DNA of 64,000 nt, taken from the NCBI RefSeq assembly GCF_900156695.1, contig NZ_FTOM01000003.1, forward strand, positions 1-64,000. The letters run 5' to 3'. The stretch comes from Phaeovulum vinaykumarii (GTDB lineage Bacteria > Pseudomonadota > Alphaproteobacteria > Rhodobacterales > Rhodobacteraceae). Position numbers and translations under genes: made by a program. The notes under the pieces are model-generated. The model was not told the origin of the DNA, did no database searches, and was given only the letters and a program-made list of their open reading frames with translations. How positions within the stretch are numbered: the first letter of the stretch is position 1; each line of letters begins with the position of its first letter. Shown here one piece after another: positions 15,468 to 25,742 of this stretch.

Positions 15468-17734
15468 GCGTCCCCCTCCCCACGGGCGCGCGCCACCGCC
15501 GCCAGAAGCGCCTCGGGCGTGGCCGGCGCCTGAAGGTCGGGCCAATGCGGCCCGCAGGCGGCGCAGGCGTCGAGAAGCGCCAGATGCGCCGAGATCGCCA
15601 GCATGAAGGGCGGCTCGCCCACGGCGCGGGCGCGGTGGATCGCGGGCGCCCCCGCACCGCCCGGCCAGAGCGCGACATCCAGCACCCCCGGCATGTCCGA
15701 CACCGCCGGGATCTTGTAGGTCGAGGGCGAATGCGTGCGCAGCTGGCCCGCCGCGTCCCAGACCAGTTCCTCGCAGGTCAGCCAGCCCAGACCCTGGACA
15801 TAGCCGCCCTCGATCTGCCCGCGGTCAAGCGCGGGATTGAGCGAGGCCCCGGCGTCATGCACGATATGGGCGGCCAGAACCCGCGCCTCGCCGGTCAGAA
15901 TGTCCAGAACGACCTCGGTCGCGGCCGCGCCGCAGACGAAATAGTGAAACGGGCGGCCGCGCCCGGTCTTGCGGTTCCAGTCGAGCCCCGGCGTGGCATG
16001 AAAACCCGTGGCCGACAGCGAGATCCGCGCCTCCCAGGCGGCCTTTGCCGCGGCGGCGAAGGGCATCGCGTGGGTGTCCGCGCGGACCTTGCCGTCCTCG
16101 AAGGCGATCTCCTCGGGCGCGCAGCCCCACTTCGCGGCCAGCATCGCCGCCAGCCGCGCGCGGATCCGGGCGCAGGCCGCCGCCACCGCCGCGCCGTTGA
16201 GATCGGTCCCCGACGAGGCCGCCGTGGCCGAGGTGTTGGGCACCTTGGCGGTGTCGGTGGGCGTGATCCGCACCGCCTCGGGTGCGATCCCGAAGGCCGT
16301 CGCCGCGATCTGGGCGATCTTGCGGTTCAGACCCTGTCCCATCTCGGTCCCGCCATGCGAAAGCGCGACCGTCCCGTCGGTATAGACGTTGACCAGCGCG
16401 CCCGCCTGATTGAGATGCGTCAGCGTGAACGAGATGCCGAACATCACCGGGCTGATCGCCAGCCCGCGCTTGAGGATCGGGTTTTCCGCGTTCCAGCGGG
16501 CGATGGCGGCGCGGCGGGCGGCATAATCGGCGCGCGCCTCAAGCGCATCGAGGATCGCGGGCAGGGGGGCTTCGTCCAGCTCCTGCCCGTAATGGGTGGC
16601 CTGGCCCGCCGCCAGCAGATGCGCGCGCCGCAGCGCCAGGGGCTCGCGCCCGGTCCGATGCGCGACATGGGCCAGCACGCGCTCGATCCCCATCATCCCC
16701 TGCGGGCCGCCAAAGCCGCGAAAGGCGGTGGCCGATTGGGTGTTCGTGCGCAGCCGGTGGCTTTCGATGCGCAGCGCGGGAATGTCATAGGCATTGGCGG
16801 CATGCAGCATCGCCCGGTCGGCCACCGGCGCCGACAGATCGGCCGACCAGCCGCAGCGCAACATGTGGCGCAGATCGAGCGCCCGGATGCGCCCGCTCGC
16901 ATCAAGCCCCGCGCGATAGTCGATGCGGATCTCGTGGCGCTTGCCGGTCATGCGCATGTCGTCGTCGCGGTCGAGCCGGATCTTGCAGGGCCGCCCGGTC
17001 AGATGCGCGGCCAGCGCCGCCGCCACCGCCGGGCCGTTGGCCTGGCTTTCCTTGCCGCCGAAGGCCCCGCCCATGCGCCCGACCTCGACCCGCACCCGCG
17101 CCAGCGGCCAGCCCAGCGCGTCGGCCACCTTGTGCTGGACCTCGGTCGGATGCTGGGTCGAGGACTGCACCGTCATCCCGTCCTCGTCGGGCAGGGCCAG
17201 CGCGGCCTGCCCCTCGAGGTAGAAATGCTCCTGCCCGCCGACCTCGATCCGGCCCTCGAGGATCTCGAGCCCGGTGAAATCAGGGGGCGCGCTCTGCCAG
17301 ACGATGGGGCCGCCCTCGAAATGGCTTCCCGCCGCCAGCGCCTGATCCAGCGTCACGATGGCCGGAAGCGGCGTGATCTCGACCCGGCCCAGACGCGCCG
17401 CCCGCCGCGCCGCCATATGCGAGCGCGCGACCACCAGAAACAGCGCCTGACCGGCGAAATGGACCTCGGCTTCGGCCAGAAGCGGCTCGGGCAGCGGGTT
17501 GGGCGAGACATCGTTGTGCCCCGGAATGTCGGCCGCGGTCAGGACGGCCACGACATCGGGGGCCGCGCGCACCGCCGCAAGGTCCATGCCGGTGATCCGG
17601 CCATGCGCCACATCGGACAAGCCAAAGGCCAGGTGCAGCGTGCCCGCCGGGCAGGGCAGGTCATCGAGATAGCGCGCGCGCCCCGTCACCGACAGCTGGG
17701 CTGCGTCATGGGGCAGGGGCTTGCCGATGCTCAT
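15464..17734 (-). CDS. xdhB: xanthine dehydrogenase, molybdopterin-binding large subunit
   Basis: 756 residues, close to the Rhodobacter capsulatus XdhB length. It carries the molybdenum site that hydroxylates hypoxanthine and xanthine. Visible motifs are the cofactor segment VGRMGGAFGGKES, the substrate-site arginine region TAFRGFGGPQG, GGTEMGQGL, and the C-terminal VGEPPF with the base-catalyst glutamate. The frame continues far upstream through xdhA, but the ATG at 17734 gives the normal N-terminus and overlaps the xdhA stop (ATGA). It works as an (XdhA-XdhB)2 complex in the cytoplasm. Confidence 0.95.
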   Translation of the reverse strand: MSIGKPLPHDAAQLSVTGRARYLDDLPCPAGTLHLAFGLSDVAHGRITGMDLAAVRAAPDVVAVLTAADIPGHNDVSPNPLPEPLLAEAEVHFAGQALFLVVARSHMAARRAARLGRVEITPLPAIVTLDQALAAGSHFEGGPIVWQSAPPDFTGLEILEGRIEVGGQEHFYLEGQAALALPDEDGMTVQSSTQHPTEVQHKVADALGWPLARVRVEVGRMGGAFGGKESQANGPAVAAALAAHLTGRPCKIRLDRDDDMRMTGKRHEIRIDYRAGLDASGRIRALDLRHMLRCGWSADLSAPVADRAMLHAANAYDIPALRIESHRLRTNTQSATAFRGFGGPQGMMGIERVLAHVAHRTGREPLALRRAHLLAAGQATHYGQELDEAPLPAILDALEARADYAARRAAIARWNAENPILKRGLAISPVMFGISFTLTHLNQAGALVNVYTDGTVALSHGGTEMGQGLNRKIAQIAATAFGIAPEAVRITPTDTAKVPNTSATAASSGTDLNGAAVAAACARIRARLAAMLAAKWGCAPEEIAFEDGKVRADTHAMPFAAAAKAAWEARISLSATGFHATPGLDWNRKTGRGRPFHYFVCGAAATEVVLDILTGEARVLAAHIVHDAGASLNPALDRGQIEGGYVQGLGWLTCEELVWDAAGQLRTHSPSTYKIPAVSDMPGVLDVALWPGGAGAPAIHRARAVGEPPFMLAISAHLALLDACAACGPHWPDLQAPATPEALLAAVARARGEGDA

Positions 17735-19176
17735 GGCGCGCCCTCCGGTCCGATATCGCCAATCGCATGGGGCGCGCCGCTCAAGGCCGGGGCCAGCCGC
17801 ACGACCAAACCTCGGGCCGCGCGCATCCGATAGGCGGCACTGGCGCGGTGATCCGAAAGCGGCGTGAAATCCTGCGCCAGCGCCTGCGCCGCCTCGGCCA
17901 GCGCATCGGCCGTCAGGGGCGCGCCGATCAGCGCGGCCTCGAGCGCGGGCGCGCGCGCCGCGACCGGGCCCATGCCGCCGAAGGCCGCCCGCGCGGCGGT
18001 GATGACCCCGCCCCGCGCGTCGATCACGAAGGCCGCCGAGACGGTCGAGATATCCTGATCGCGCCGCTTGGCCAGCTTCCAGGCGCGCAGATCGGACGCC
18101 GCGGGCAGGGTGATCGCGGTGATGACCTCGTCGGGGGCCAGCGCGGTCTGGCGATAGCCGGTCAGGAACTCGGCCAGCGCCATCCGCCGTTCGCCCGCAC
18201 GCAATGAGGCCAGCGTGATCTCGGCCCCCAGCGCCAGCAGCGGCGGCGCGGTATCGGCAATGGGCGAGCCGCTGGCCAGGTTCCCCCCCAGCGTCGCCGC
18301 CGCCCGGATCTGGGCCGAGGCAAAGCGGCCGAGATAGGGCACAAGGCCGGGATGGCCCGCCGAAAGCGCCGCGCGCATGGCCGCGATGGTGACGCCTGCG
18401 CCCAGGGTGATGCGGTCGCCCGCGGGCTCGATCCGGGTCAGCGCGGGGATATCGGCGACAAAGGCCACCGGGCCCAGATCCATCAGCCGCTTGGATTGCC
18501 ACAGCCCGACATCGGTGCCGCCGCCGACCAGCGTGCCGCCCGGATGCGCCGCGCGCCAGCGCAGCAGATCGTCCAGACTGCGGGGTCGGCAGAAATCGGC
18601 CTCGGGGGTCGTCTCGGGCGGGGGCAGGGGCGCGGGCGGGGCAAAGAGCCCCTCGGGCACAGGCGCCGCCGCCGCGGCGCGGGCCGCGCGCAGGATCGGC
18701 GCATAGCCCGTGCAACGGCAGAGATTGCCGCCCAGGGCCTCGGTCAGGGCCGGATCGCCGGGGGCGGGATCGGGGTCGCGCTGCGCGGCGGGCGCGCCGG
18801 GGACATGCGGCGGGGGCAGCGCGCCTTGCGCATGGGCCGCGGCCAGCGCCATCACGAAGCCCGGCGTGCAGAAGCCACATTGCGCGCCGTGATGCGCGAC
18901 CATCGCGCGGGCGACCGGATGATCGGGGCCCAGGCCCTCGATCGTGGTGACGGCCTTGCCGGCGATCTGGCCCAGCATGCTCACGCAGGCATTGAGTGCG
19001 CGCAGCCCGCCCGCATCCTGCACGATCACCGTGCAGGCGCCGCAATCGCCCTCGGCGCAGCCCTCCTTGGTGCCCTTGAGCCCCGCCTCCTCGCGCAGCC
19101 AGTCCAGCAGCGGACGGCGCGGATCGGCGCCGCGCAGGCTCTGCCGCGTGCCGTTCAGCCAGAATTCGATCAGCAT
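17731..19176 (-). CDS. xdhA: xanthine dehydrogenase, iron-sulfur/FAD small subunit
   Basis: 481 residues. The N-terminal ferredoxin-like 2Fe-2S domain has cysteines 40, 45 and 48 in GCAEGDCGACTV. A second cluster domain follows with QCGFCTPGFVM and GNLCRCTGY, then a CO-dehydrogenase-flavoprotein-type FAD domain with VGGGTDVGL and LGGNLASGSPIAD. Electrons pass from XdhB through the clusters to FAD and NAD. The ATG at 19176 is chosen because it starts directly before the ferredoxin strand. It is the first gene of the xdhABC-importer operon, divergent from dnaE across 131 bases in which I see no clear operator. Confidence 0.94.
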   Translation of the reverse strand: MLIEFWLNGTRQSLRGADPRRPLLDWLREEAGLKGTKEGCAEGDCGACTVIVQDAGGLRALNACVSMLGQIAGKAVTTIEGLGPDHPVARAMVAHHGAQCGFCTPGFVMALAAAHAQGALPPPHVPGAPAAQRDPDPAPGDPALTEALGGNLCRCTGYAPILRAARAAAAAPVPEGLFAPPAPLPPPETTPEADFCRPRSLDDLLRWRAAHPGGTLVGGGTDVGLWQSKRLMDLGPVAFVADIPALTRIEPAGDRITLGAGVTIAAMRAALSAGHPGLVPYLGRFASAQIRAAATLGGNLASGSPIADTAPPLLALGAEITLASLRAGERRMALAEFLTGYRQTALAPDEVITAITLPAASDLRAWKLAKRRDQDISTVSAAFVIDARGGVITAARAAFGGMGPVAARAPALEAALIGAPLTADALAEAAQALAQDFTPLSDHRASAAYRMRAARGLVVRLAPALSGAPHAIGDIGPEGAP

Positions 19177-19307
19177 TCTTCTTCCCCTCGACGGCCCAGC
19201 AAAACCCCGAAGTTCAGAGGCACGCAAGGGATTTCCCGCCCATGCCTGCCCGCCCGTCGCGCAACTGCCCGCTTTCGCGGCATCTGGCGGCGCGCTAATG
19301 TGCCGCC

Positions 19308-22300
19308 ATGACCGAGCCGCGATTCATCCACCTGCGCCTGCACACCGAATATTCGCTTCTGGAAGGGGCGATGCCGGTCAAGAAGCTGATCAAGCATTGC
19401 GAGGCCAACGACATCCCCGCGGTGGCCGTCACCGACACCAATGCGATGTTCGCCGCGCTGGAATTTTCGGTGCTGGCGCAGGGCGCGGGGATCCAGCCGA
19501 TCCTGGGGTGCCAGATCTCGGTGGGCTATGACCCGGCACCCTTGGGCGAAAAACCCCGGCCGCCGGCGGCGCTGGTGCTTCTGGCGCAATCCGAAGCCGG
19601 CTACATGAACCTGATGAAGCTCAACTCGTGTCTCTATCTCAAGGAGACCGAGACCGAGGTTCAGGTGACGCTCGAGGAGCTGGAGGCCCATTCCGAGGGG
19701 CTGATCTGCCTGACCGGCGGGCCCGACGGGCCGCTGGGGCGGCTGATCGCGCAAGGTCATGCGCCGCGCGCCCGCGACCTGGCCGCGCGGCTGGCCGCGA
19801 TCTACCCCGACCGGCTCTATGTCGAATTGCAGCGCCATCCCGGCGAGGGCGGTCAATGCACCGAGGCCGAGCGCGCCACCGAACGCGGCCTTGTCGAGAT
19901 GGCCTATGACATGGGCCTGCCGCTGGTGGCCACCAATGACGTGCATTTCCCCGATGCCGATCTCTACGAGGCGCATGACGCGCTGTTGTGCATTGCCGAC
20001 GGCACCTATGTCGATCAGCCCCAGCCGCGCCGGCGCCTGACGCCGCAACATTATCTGAAGTCCGAGGCCGAGATGGCCGCGCTCTTTGCCGATCTGCCCG
20101 AAGCGCTGGAAAACACCGTCGAGATCGCGCGCCGCTGCGCCTTTGCCGCCTACAAGCGCAAGCCGATCCTGCCGCGTTTCGCCGATGACGAGGTCGAGGA
20201 ATTGCGCCGCCAGGCCTGGGAGGGGCTGCGCCGGCGTCTTGAGGTCATACCCCATGCCGCGCCCGTCGAAGCCTATGAGGACCGGCTGAAATTCGAGCTG
20301 GGCATCATCGAGCAGATGGGCTTTCCCGGCTATTTCCTGATCGTGTCGGATTTCATCAAATGGGCCAAGGAACATGACATCCCGGTGGGGCCGGGTCGGG
20401 GGTCGGGGGCGGGCTCGCTGGTGGCCTATGCGCTGACCATCACCGATCTGGACCCGCTGCGCTATTCGCTGCTGTTCGAACGCTTCCTGAACCCCGAGCG
20501 GGTGTCGATGCCCGACTTCGACATCGACTTCTGCATGGACCGCCGCGAGGAGGTGATCCGCTACGTCCAGGAGAAATACGGCCGCGAGAAGGTGGGCCAG
20601 ATCATCACCTTCGGCGCGCTTCTGTCCAAGGCGGCGGTGCGCGATGTGGGGCGGGTGTTGCAGCTGCCCTATGGCCAGGTGGACCGGCTGTCGAAGATGA
20701 TCCCGGTCGAGGGGGTCAAGCCCGTCTCGATCGGCAAGGCGCTGGCCGACGAACCCCGCCTGCGCGAGGCTGCCCGCGCCGAGGAGGTGGTGGACCGGCT
20801 CCTGACCTATGCCCAGAAGATCGAGGGGCTCTTGCGCAATGCCTCGACCCATGCCGCGGGCGTGGTGATCGGGGACCGGCCGCTGGACGAATTGGTGCCG
20901 CTTTACCGCGATCCGCGTTCGGACATGCCGGCCACGCAGTTCAACATGAAATGGGTGGAACAGGCGGGTCTGGTCAAGTTCGACTTTCTGGGGCTGAAGA
21001 CGCTGACCGTGATCCAGAACGCGGTCGATCTTCTGAAGCTGCGCGGGATCGAGGTGGACATGTCGGCGATCCCGCTCGACGATCCGGCCACCTACGAGCT
21101 TTACGCCAATGCCCGCACCGTGGCCGTGTTCCAGGTGGAAAGCTCTGGCATGATGGACGCGCTGCGGCGCATGAAACCCACCTGCATCGAGGATATCGTG
21201 GCGCTGGTGGCGCTCTATCGGCCCGGCCCGATGGAGAACATCCCCACCTATTGCGAGGTCAAGCACGGGCTCAAGCCGCTCGAGAGCCTGCATCCCACCA
21301 TCGACCCGATCCTGGCCGAGACCCAGGGCATCATCGTCTATCAGGAACAGGTGATGCAGATCGCGCAGGTGATGGCGGGCTACAGCCTGGGCGGCGCCGA
21401 CCTTCTGCGCCGGGCCATGGGCAAGAAGATCGCCGAGGAGATGGCCAAGGAACGCCCCAAATTCATCGAGGGCGCCAAGGCCACGCACGGGATCGACGCC
21501 AAGAAGGCGGGCGAAGTCTTTGACCTGCTGGAGAAATTCGCCAACTACGGCTTCAACAAGTCCCACGCCGCGGCCTATGCGGTGGTCAGCTATCAGACCG
21601 GCTGGCTGAAGGCCAATCACCCGGTCGAATTCATGGCCGCGGTGATGAACTGCGATATCCATCTGACCGACAAGCTGGCCGTCTACAAGCGCGAGGTCGA
21701 CCGGCTGGGCATCGAGACGGTGGCGCCCTGCGTCAATGCCTCGCTGGCCAAGTTCACCGTGCGCGACGGCAAGGTCGTCTATGCGCTGGGCGCGCTCAAG
21801 AACGTGGGTGTCGAGGCGATGAACCTGATCGTGACCGCGCGCGGGGACACGCCCTTCCGCGACCTGTTCGATTTCGCCGCGCGCGTCGATCTCAAGCGGG
21901 TGGGCAAGCGCCCGCTCGAGATGCTGGCGCGCGCGGGCGCCTTCGACCGGCTGGACCCCAACCGCCGCCGGGTCTTCGACAGCCTCGAGGCGCTGGTGCT
22001 CTATTCCGCCGCGGTGATCGAGGCGCGGACCTCGGCGCAGGTGTCGCTGTTCGGCGAGGCGGGGGGCGATCTGCCGCCGCCGCGGCTGGCCGATTGCGAC
22101 GACTGGCTGCCCTCGGAACGGCTGGCCGAGGAACACAAGGCGATCGGCTTCTATCTCTCGGGCCACCCGCTTGACGATTACATGCCCGCGCTGCGGCGCA
22201 AGAAGGTGATGACGGTGGCCGAGGTCCAGGCCGCGGCCGAGGCCGGGCCGATGGTGGCGCGGCTGGCCGGCACCGTCTCGGCCCGCCAGGAGCGCAAGTC

Positions 22301-22757
22301 CACCCGCGGCAACCGCTTTGCCTTCGTGCAATTGTCCGACCCGACCGGCCTTTACGAGGTGACGGTCTTTTCCGAGACGCTTGAGGCCAACCGTCAATAC
22401 CTTGAACCGGGGGCGGCGGTGGTGCTGACGGTCGAGGCCAATCTCGAGGGCGAGACGCTCAAGCTTCTGTGCCGCGCCGCCCAGCCCATCGAGAGCGCCA
22501 CCGCCGATGCCGGGGGCAGCGGGCTGCGCGTCCATGTCGAGACCCCCGAGGCGGTCGAGGCCGTGGCCGCGCTGCTGGCGCGTCTGGGGGGCGAGGCAAA
22601 GTCCAGCCGCGCCCGCGGTCCGGTGCATCTGTGCGTCAGCGATCCCGCCCGCGGCGTGGATTACGAGATCGCCGCGGGGAAGGATTTCCCCGTCAACCCC
22701 AGGACGAAAGGCGCGCTGCGTTCGCTCCGCGGGGTTGCGGTGGTCGAGGAAATCTGA
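19308..22757 (+). CDS. dnaE: DNA polymerase III subunit alpha
   Basis: 1149 residues, the normal size for the replicative polymerase. The N-terminal PHP domain begins IHLRLHTEYSLLEGAM. The catalytic aspartates are in MPDFDIDFCMDRREEV, followed by the polymerase palm and fingers with GFNKSHAAAYA. A helix-hairpin-helix region and an OB-fold (KSTRGNRFAFVQLSDPTG) lie near the C-terminus. It begins 131 bases from xdhA on the opposite strand. Codon use matches its neighbours and nothing appears truncated. Confidence 0.97.
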   Translation: MTEPRFIHLRLHTEYSLLEGAMPVKKLIKHCEANDIPAVAVTDTNAMFAALEFSVLAQGAGIQPILGCQISVGYDPAPLGEKPRPPAALVLLAQSEAGYMNLMKLNSCLYLKETETEVQVTLEELEAHSEGLICLTGGPDGPLGRLIAQGHAPRARDLAARLAAIYPDRLYVELQRHPGEGGQCTEAERATERGLVEMAYDMGLPLVATNDVHFPDADLYEAHDALLCIADGTYVDQPQPRRRLTPQHYLKSEAEMAALFADLPEALENTVEIARRCAFAAYKRKPILPRFADDEVEELRRQAWEGLRRRLEVIPHAAPVEAYEDRLKFELGIIEQMGFPGYFLIVSDFIKWAKEHDIPVGPGRGSGAGSLVAYALTITDLDPLRYSLLFERFLNPERVSMPDFDIDFCMDRREEVIRYVQEKYGREKVGQIITFGALLSKAAVRDVGRVLQLPYGQVDRLSKMIPVEGVKPVSIGKALADEPRLREAARAEEVVDRLLTYAQKIEGLLRNASTHAAGVVIGDRPLDELVPLYRDPRSDMPATQFNMKWVEQAGLVKFDFLGLKTLTVIQNAVDLLKLRGIEVDMSAIPLDDPATYELYANARTVAVFQVESSGMMDALRRMKPTCIEDIVALVALYRPGPMENIPTYCEVKHGLKPLESLHPTIDPILAETQGIIVYQEQVMQIAQVMAGYSLGGADLLRRAMGKKIAEEMAKERPKFIEGAKATHGIDAKKAGEVFDLLEKFANYGFNKSHAAAYAVVSYQTGWLKANHPVEFMAAVMNCDIHLTDKLAVYKREVDRLGIETVAPCVNASLAKFTVRDGKVVYALGALKNVGVEAMNLIVTARGDTPFRDLFDFAARVDLKRVGKRPLEMLARAGAFDRLDPNRRRVFDSLEALVLYSAAVIEARTSAQVSLFGEAGGDLPPPRLADCDDWLPSERLAEEHKAIGFYLSGHPLDDYMPALRRKKVMTVAEVQAAAEAGPMVARLAGTVSARQERKSTRGNRFAFVQLSDPTGLYEVTVFSETLEANRQYLEPGAAVVLTVEANLEGETLKLLCRAAQPIESATADAGGSGLRVHVETPEAVEAVAALLARLGGEAKSSRARGPVHLCVSDPARGVDYEIAAGKDFPVNPRTKGALRSLRGVAVVEEI

Positions 22758-22777
22758 CCCGCGCGCCCCGCGCCAAG

Positions 22778-22801
22778 GCCCCCAGATCCGCGGTCTGGGG
22801 C
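22778..22801 (+). terminator. hairpin after dnaE
   Basis: CCCCAGA pairs with TCTGGGG around a 7-base loop, 20 bases past the dnaE stop. There is no T-run, so it is a weak terminator candidate. The following 85 bases hold a TTGACG at 22836 that could be a -35 element for glnE, but no convincing -10 box is at the right distance. Confidence 0.35.
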
Positions 22802-22886
22802 GGCGCGGCGAACGGACCGCAGGACAATCGGACAATTGACGTTCCTGTAACCTTGCGCCAGTGTTTCCGCCGTCGTTTCGTTTCCC

Positions 22887-25742
22887 GTGACCATGTCCTT
22901 TGATGCGCGCCTTCTTCGTTGCCCCGTGCCCTTCGAACCCGACCGCGGGTCCGAGGCCGCGGCCCGTTTCCCGGAACTGTCCCGCCCGCTGCGCGATCTG
23001 ATCGCGGGAACGGCGGGCTCGAGCCCCTATCTGGCCGGGCTGATCGCGCGCGAGGCCGACTGGATCGGCCCGGCGCTGGCGGGCCGTCCCGAGACCGCGC
23101 TGGACGATGCACTGTCGGGGCTGGCGGATCTGTCCTCGGGGGATCTGGGGCCGGCGCTGCGTCAGGCCAAGCGGCGCGTGGCGCTTCTGGCGGCGCTGGC
23201 CGATCTGGGCGGGGTGTGGCCGCTTGAATGCGTGACCGGGGCGCTGACGCGGCTGGCGGATGCGGCGGTGCATCACGGCCTTTGCGCGCTGGTCGGTGAC
23301 GAGATCCGCCGCGGCAAGCTGCCCGGCCAGACCCCCGAGGATGCCGCGACGGCGGGCGGGCTGGTGGCGCTGGCCATGGGCAAGATGGGCGCGGGCGAGC
23401 TGAATTATTCCTCGGACATCGACCTGATCTGTCTCTTCGACGAGACCCGCTATGACCCCGCCGATCAGGCCGAGGCCCGCGCCAGTCTGATCAAGGTGGT
23501 GCGCCGGCTGACCGCGCTTCTGTCGGATCTGACCGCCGAAGGCTATGTCTTCCGCACCGACCTGCGGCTGCGCCCCGATGCGGCGGTGACGCCGGTCTGC
23601 CTGTCGATGGCGGCGGCCGAACTTTATTACGAGGCCGAGGGCCGCACCTGGGAACGTGCGGCCTATATCAAGGCGCGCGCCTGTGCCGGCGACATCGCGG
23701 CCGGCGAGCGGTTCCTGAAGACGCTGACCCCGTTTGTCTGGCGCCGGCATCTGGATTTCGCCGCCATCCAGGACGCCCATGACATGCGCCTGCGCATCCG
23801 CGACCACAAGGGGCTGAACGGGCCGATCAACGTGCCCGGCCACGACATGAAGCTGGGCCAGGGCGGCATCCGCGAGATCGAGTTCTTCACCCAGACCCGG
23901 CAGCTGATCGCCGGGGGGCGCGACCCGGCGCTGCGCCCGCGCGACACGGTGGGGGCGCTGGCGGCGCTGGCCGAACGCGGCTGGCTGCCGCCCGAGGTGG
24001 CCGACGATCTGACCAACCATTACCGCGCCCACCGCGAGATCGAACACCGCATCCAGATGGTCAATGATGCCCAGACCCATGCGCTGCCGACCTCGCAGGA
24101 GGGGCTGGCGCGGGTGGTCAACCTGATGGGCGAGGGCGATGTGGCGGCCTGGTCGGCACGGCTGCGCGACCGGCTCGAGCGGGTCGAGACGCTGACCGGG
24201 GGCTTCTTCGCGCCGTCGGAAAATGGCGACATGCCCGAATTGTCGGCCGAGACCTGCGAGATGCTGGAACGCTGGCGGTCCTATCCGGCGCTGCGTTCGG
24301 CGCGGGCGGCGGGGATCTTCGGCCGGGTCGAGCCCGAGATCCTGCGCCGGATGATGCGTGCGGCCAACCCCGAAGAGGCCCTGCGCCAGTTCGACGGCTT
24401 CCTGTCGCGCCTGCCCGCCGGGGTGCAGCTCTTTTCGCTCTTCGAGGCCAACCCGCATCTGATCGACCTGATCGTCGATATCTGCGCCACCGCGCCGGGG
24501 CTGGCGCGGCATCTGTCGCGCAATGCCGCCGTCTTCGATGCGGTTCTGGCGGGCGAATTCTTCGCCCCCTGGCCGGGGACCGGCGCTCTGGTCGAGGGGC
24601 TGCGCGCCGCGCTCGAGGCGGCCGAGGATTACGAGAACCAGCTAGATGCGGCGCGGCGCTGGCTCAAGGAATGGCATTTCCACGTCGGCGTGCACCATCT
24701 GCGCGGGCTGACCGATGCTGCCGAAGCCGCCACCCAATATGCCGATCTGGCAGATACGGTGCTGACCGTGCTCTGGCCCGTGGTGATCGCCGATTTCGCC
24801 ACCCGCCACGGCCCCCCGCCCGGCCGCGGGGCGGCGGTGCTGGCGATGGGCTCGCTTGGGGCCAGCCGGCTCAACGCGGCCTCGGACCTGGATCTGCTGG
24901 TGATCTACGATCCGGCCGATGCCGAAAGTTCCGAAGGGCGGCGCCCGCTTCAGGTGCGCAGCTATTATTCGCGCCTGACCCAGGCCCTGGTCACCGCGCT
25001 TTCGGCGCCGACCTCCGAGGGCCGGCTCTATGAGGTCGACATGCGGCTGCGCCCGTCGGGGCGGCAGGGGCCGGTGGCGGTGACGATGACGTCTTTCGAA
25101 AGCTACCAGATGGAGGAGGCCTGGACCTGGGAGCATCTGGCGCTGACGCGGGCGCGGGTGGTGACCGGGCCGCCCGATCTGGCCTCGGAGATCGAGACGA
25201 TCCGTCGCCGGGTGCTCAAGGCCAAGGGCGCGGGCGCCGAGGTTGCCGAGGAGCTGGCCCGGATGCGGGCGCGGATCTTCGCCGCCAAGGCCCCCGACGG
25301 CGCCTGGGAAGCCAAGATCGGGCCCGGACGGCTTCAGGATATCGAGCTTCTGGCCCAGAGCTTTGCGCTGCGCACGGGCGATCCTGCCCGCCGGGTCGAG
25401 GCCCAGATCCGTGCCGGGCGCCGCGCCGGGCTTCTGGACAAGGACGAGACCGAGACGCTGCTGTCGGCCTATCGCTTCCTGTGGCGGCTTCAGGCGGGGG
25501 GGCGGCTGCTGACCGACCGGGCGCTTGACATGGACACGCTGGGCGACGGCGGGCGGGCGTTCCTGTTGCGCGAGACCGGGCGCGACGACCTGCCGGGACT
25601 GGCCGAACATCTGGCGGCCACCGTCGCGCGCACGCAAGGGGTGATCGAGACGCTCCTGGCGCGGGGCATTTCGGCGCCCGCGACGGATGCGGCGGCGGCG
25701 GCGCCCTCCGACGGCCCGGACCGGGACGCCGCCCATGGCTGA
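22887..25742 (+). CDS. glnE: glutamine synthetase adenylyltransferase / adenylyl-removing enzyme
   Basis: 951 residues with the two nucleotidyltransferase domains of GlnE. The N-terminal de-adenylylation half has GELNYSSDIDLICLFDE and the C-terminal adenylylation half has ASRLNAASDLDLLVIYD; the aspartate pairs in each bind metal. It switches glutamine synthetase activity in response to PII and glutamine. Start: a GTG at 22887 or an ATG two codons later at 22893; neither has a strong ribosome site. The stop overlaps the next small gene. Confidence 0.95.
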   Translation: MTMSFDARLLRCPVPFEPDRGSEAAARFPELSRPLRDLIAGTAGSSPYLAGLIAREADWIGPALAGRPETALDDALSGLADLSSGDLGPALRQAKRRVALLAALADLGGVWPLECVTGALTRLADAAVHHGLCALVGDEIRRGKLPGQTPEDAATAGGLVALAMGKMGAGELNYSSDIDLICLFDETRYDPADQAEARASLIKVVRRLTALLSDLTAEGYVFRTDLRLRPDAAVTPVCLSMAAAELYYEAEGRTWERAAYIKARACAGDIAAGERFLKTLTPFVWRRHLDFAAIQDAHDMRLRIRDHKGLNGPINVPGHDMKLGQGGIREIEFFTQTRQLIAGGRDPALRPRDTVGALAALAERGWLPPEVADDLTNHYRAHREIEHRIQMVNDAQTHALPTSQEGLARVVNLMGEGDVAAWSARLRDRLERVETLTGGFFAPSENGDMPELSAETCEMLERWRSYPALRSARAAGIFGRVEPEILRRMMRAANPEEALRQFDGFLSRLPAGVQLFSLFEANPHLIDLIVDICATAPGLARHLSRNAAVFDAVLAGEFFAPWPGTGALVEGLRAALEAAEDYENQLDAARRWLKEWHFHVGVHHLRGLTDAAEAATQYADLADTVLTVLWPVVIADFATRHGPPPGRGAAVLAMGSLGASRLNAASDLDLLVIYDPADAESSEGRRPLQVRSYYSRLTQALVTALSAPTSEGRLYEVDMRLRPSGRQGPVAVTMTSFESYQMEEAWTWEHLALTRARVVTGPPDLASEIETIRRRVLKAKGAGAEVAEELARMRARIFAAKAPDGAWEAKIGPGRLQDIELLAQSFALRTGDPARRVEAQIRAGRRAGLLDKDETETLLSAYRFLWRLQAGGRLLTDRALDMDTLGDGGRAFLLRETGRDDLPGLAEHLAATVARTQGVIETLLARGISAPATDAAAAAPSDGPDRDAAHG

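Noticed and set aside
22836-22864. Sigma-70 promoter for glnE (TTGACG)
   Set aside because: The -35 is good but no -10-like hexamer stands 16-18 bases downstream.
19170-24512. Very long open frame (about 1780 codons) on the minus strand
   Set aside because: It lies opposite dnaE and glnE, both unmistakable. Its translation is Arg/Gly/His-rich without domains, an effect of high GC in the codon third position.
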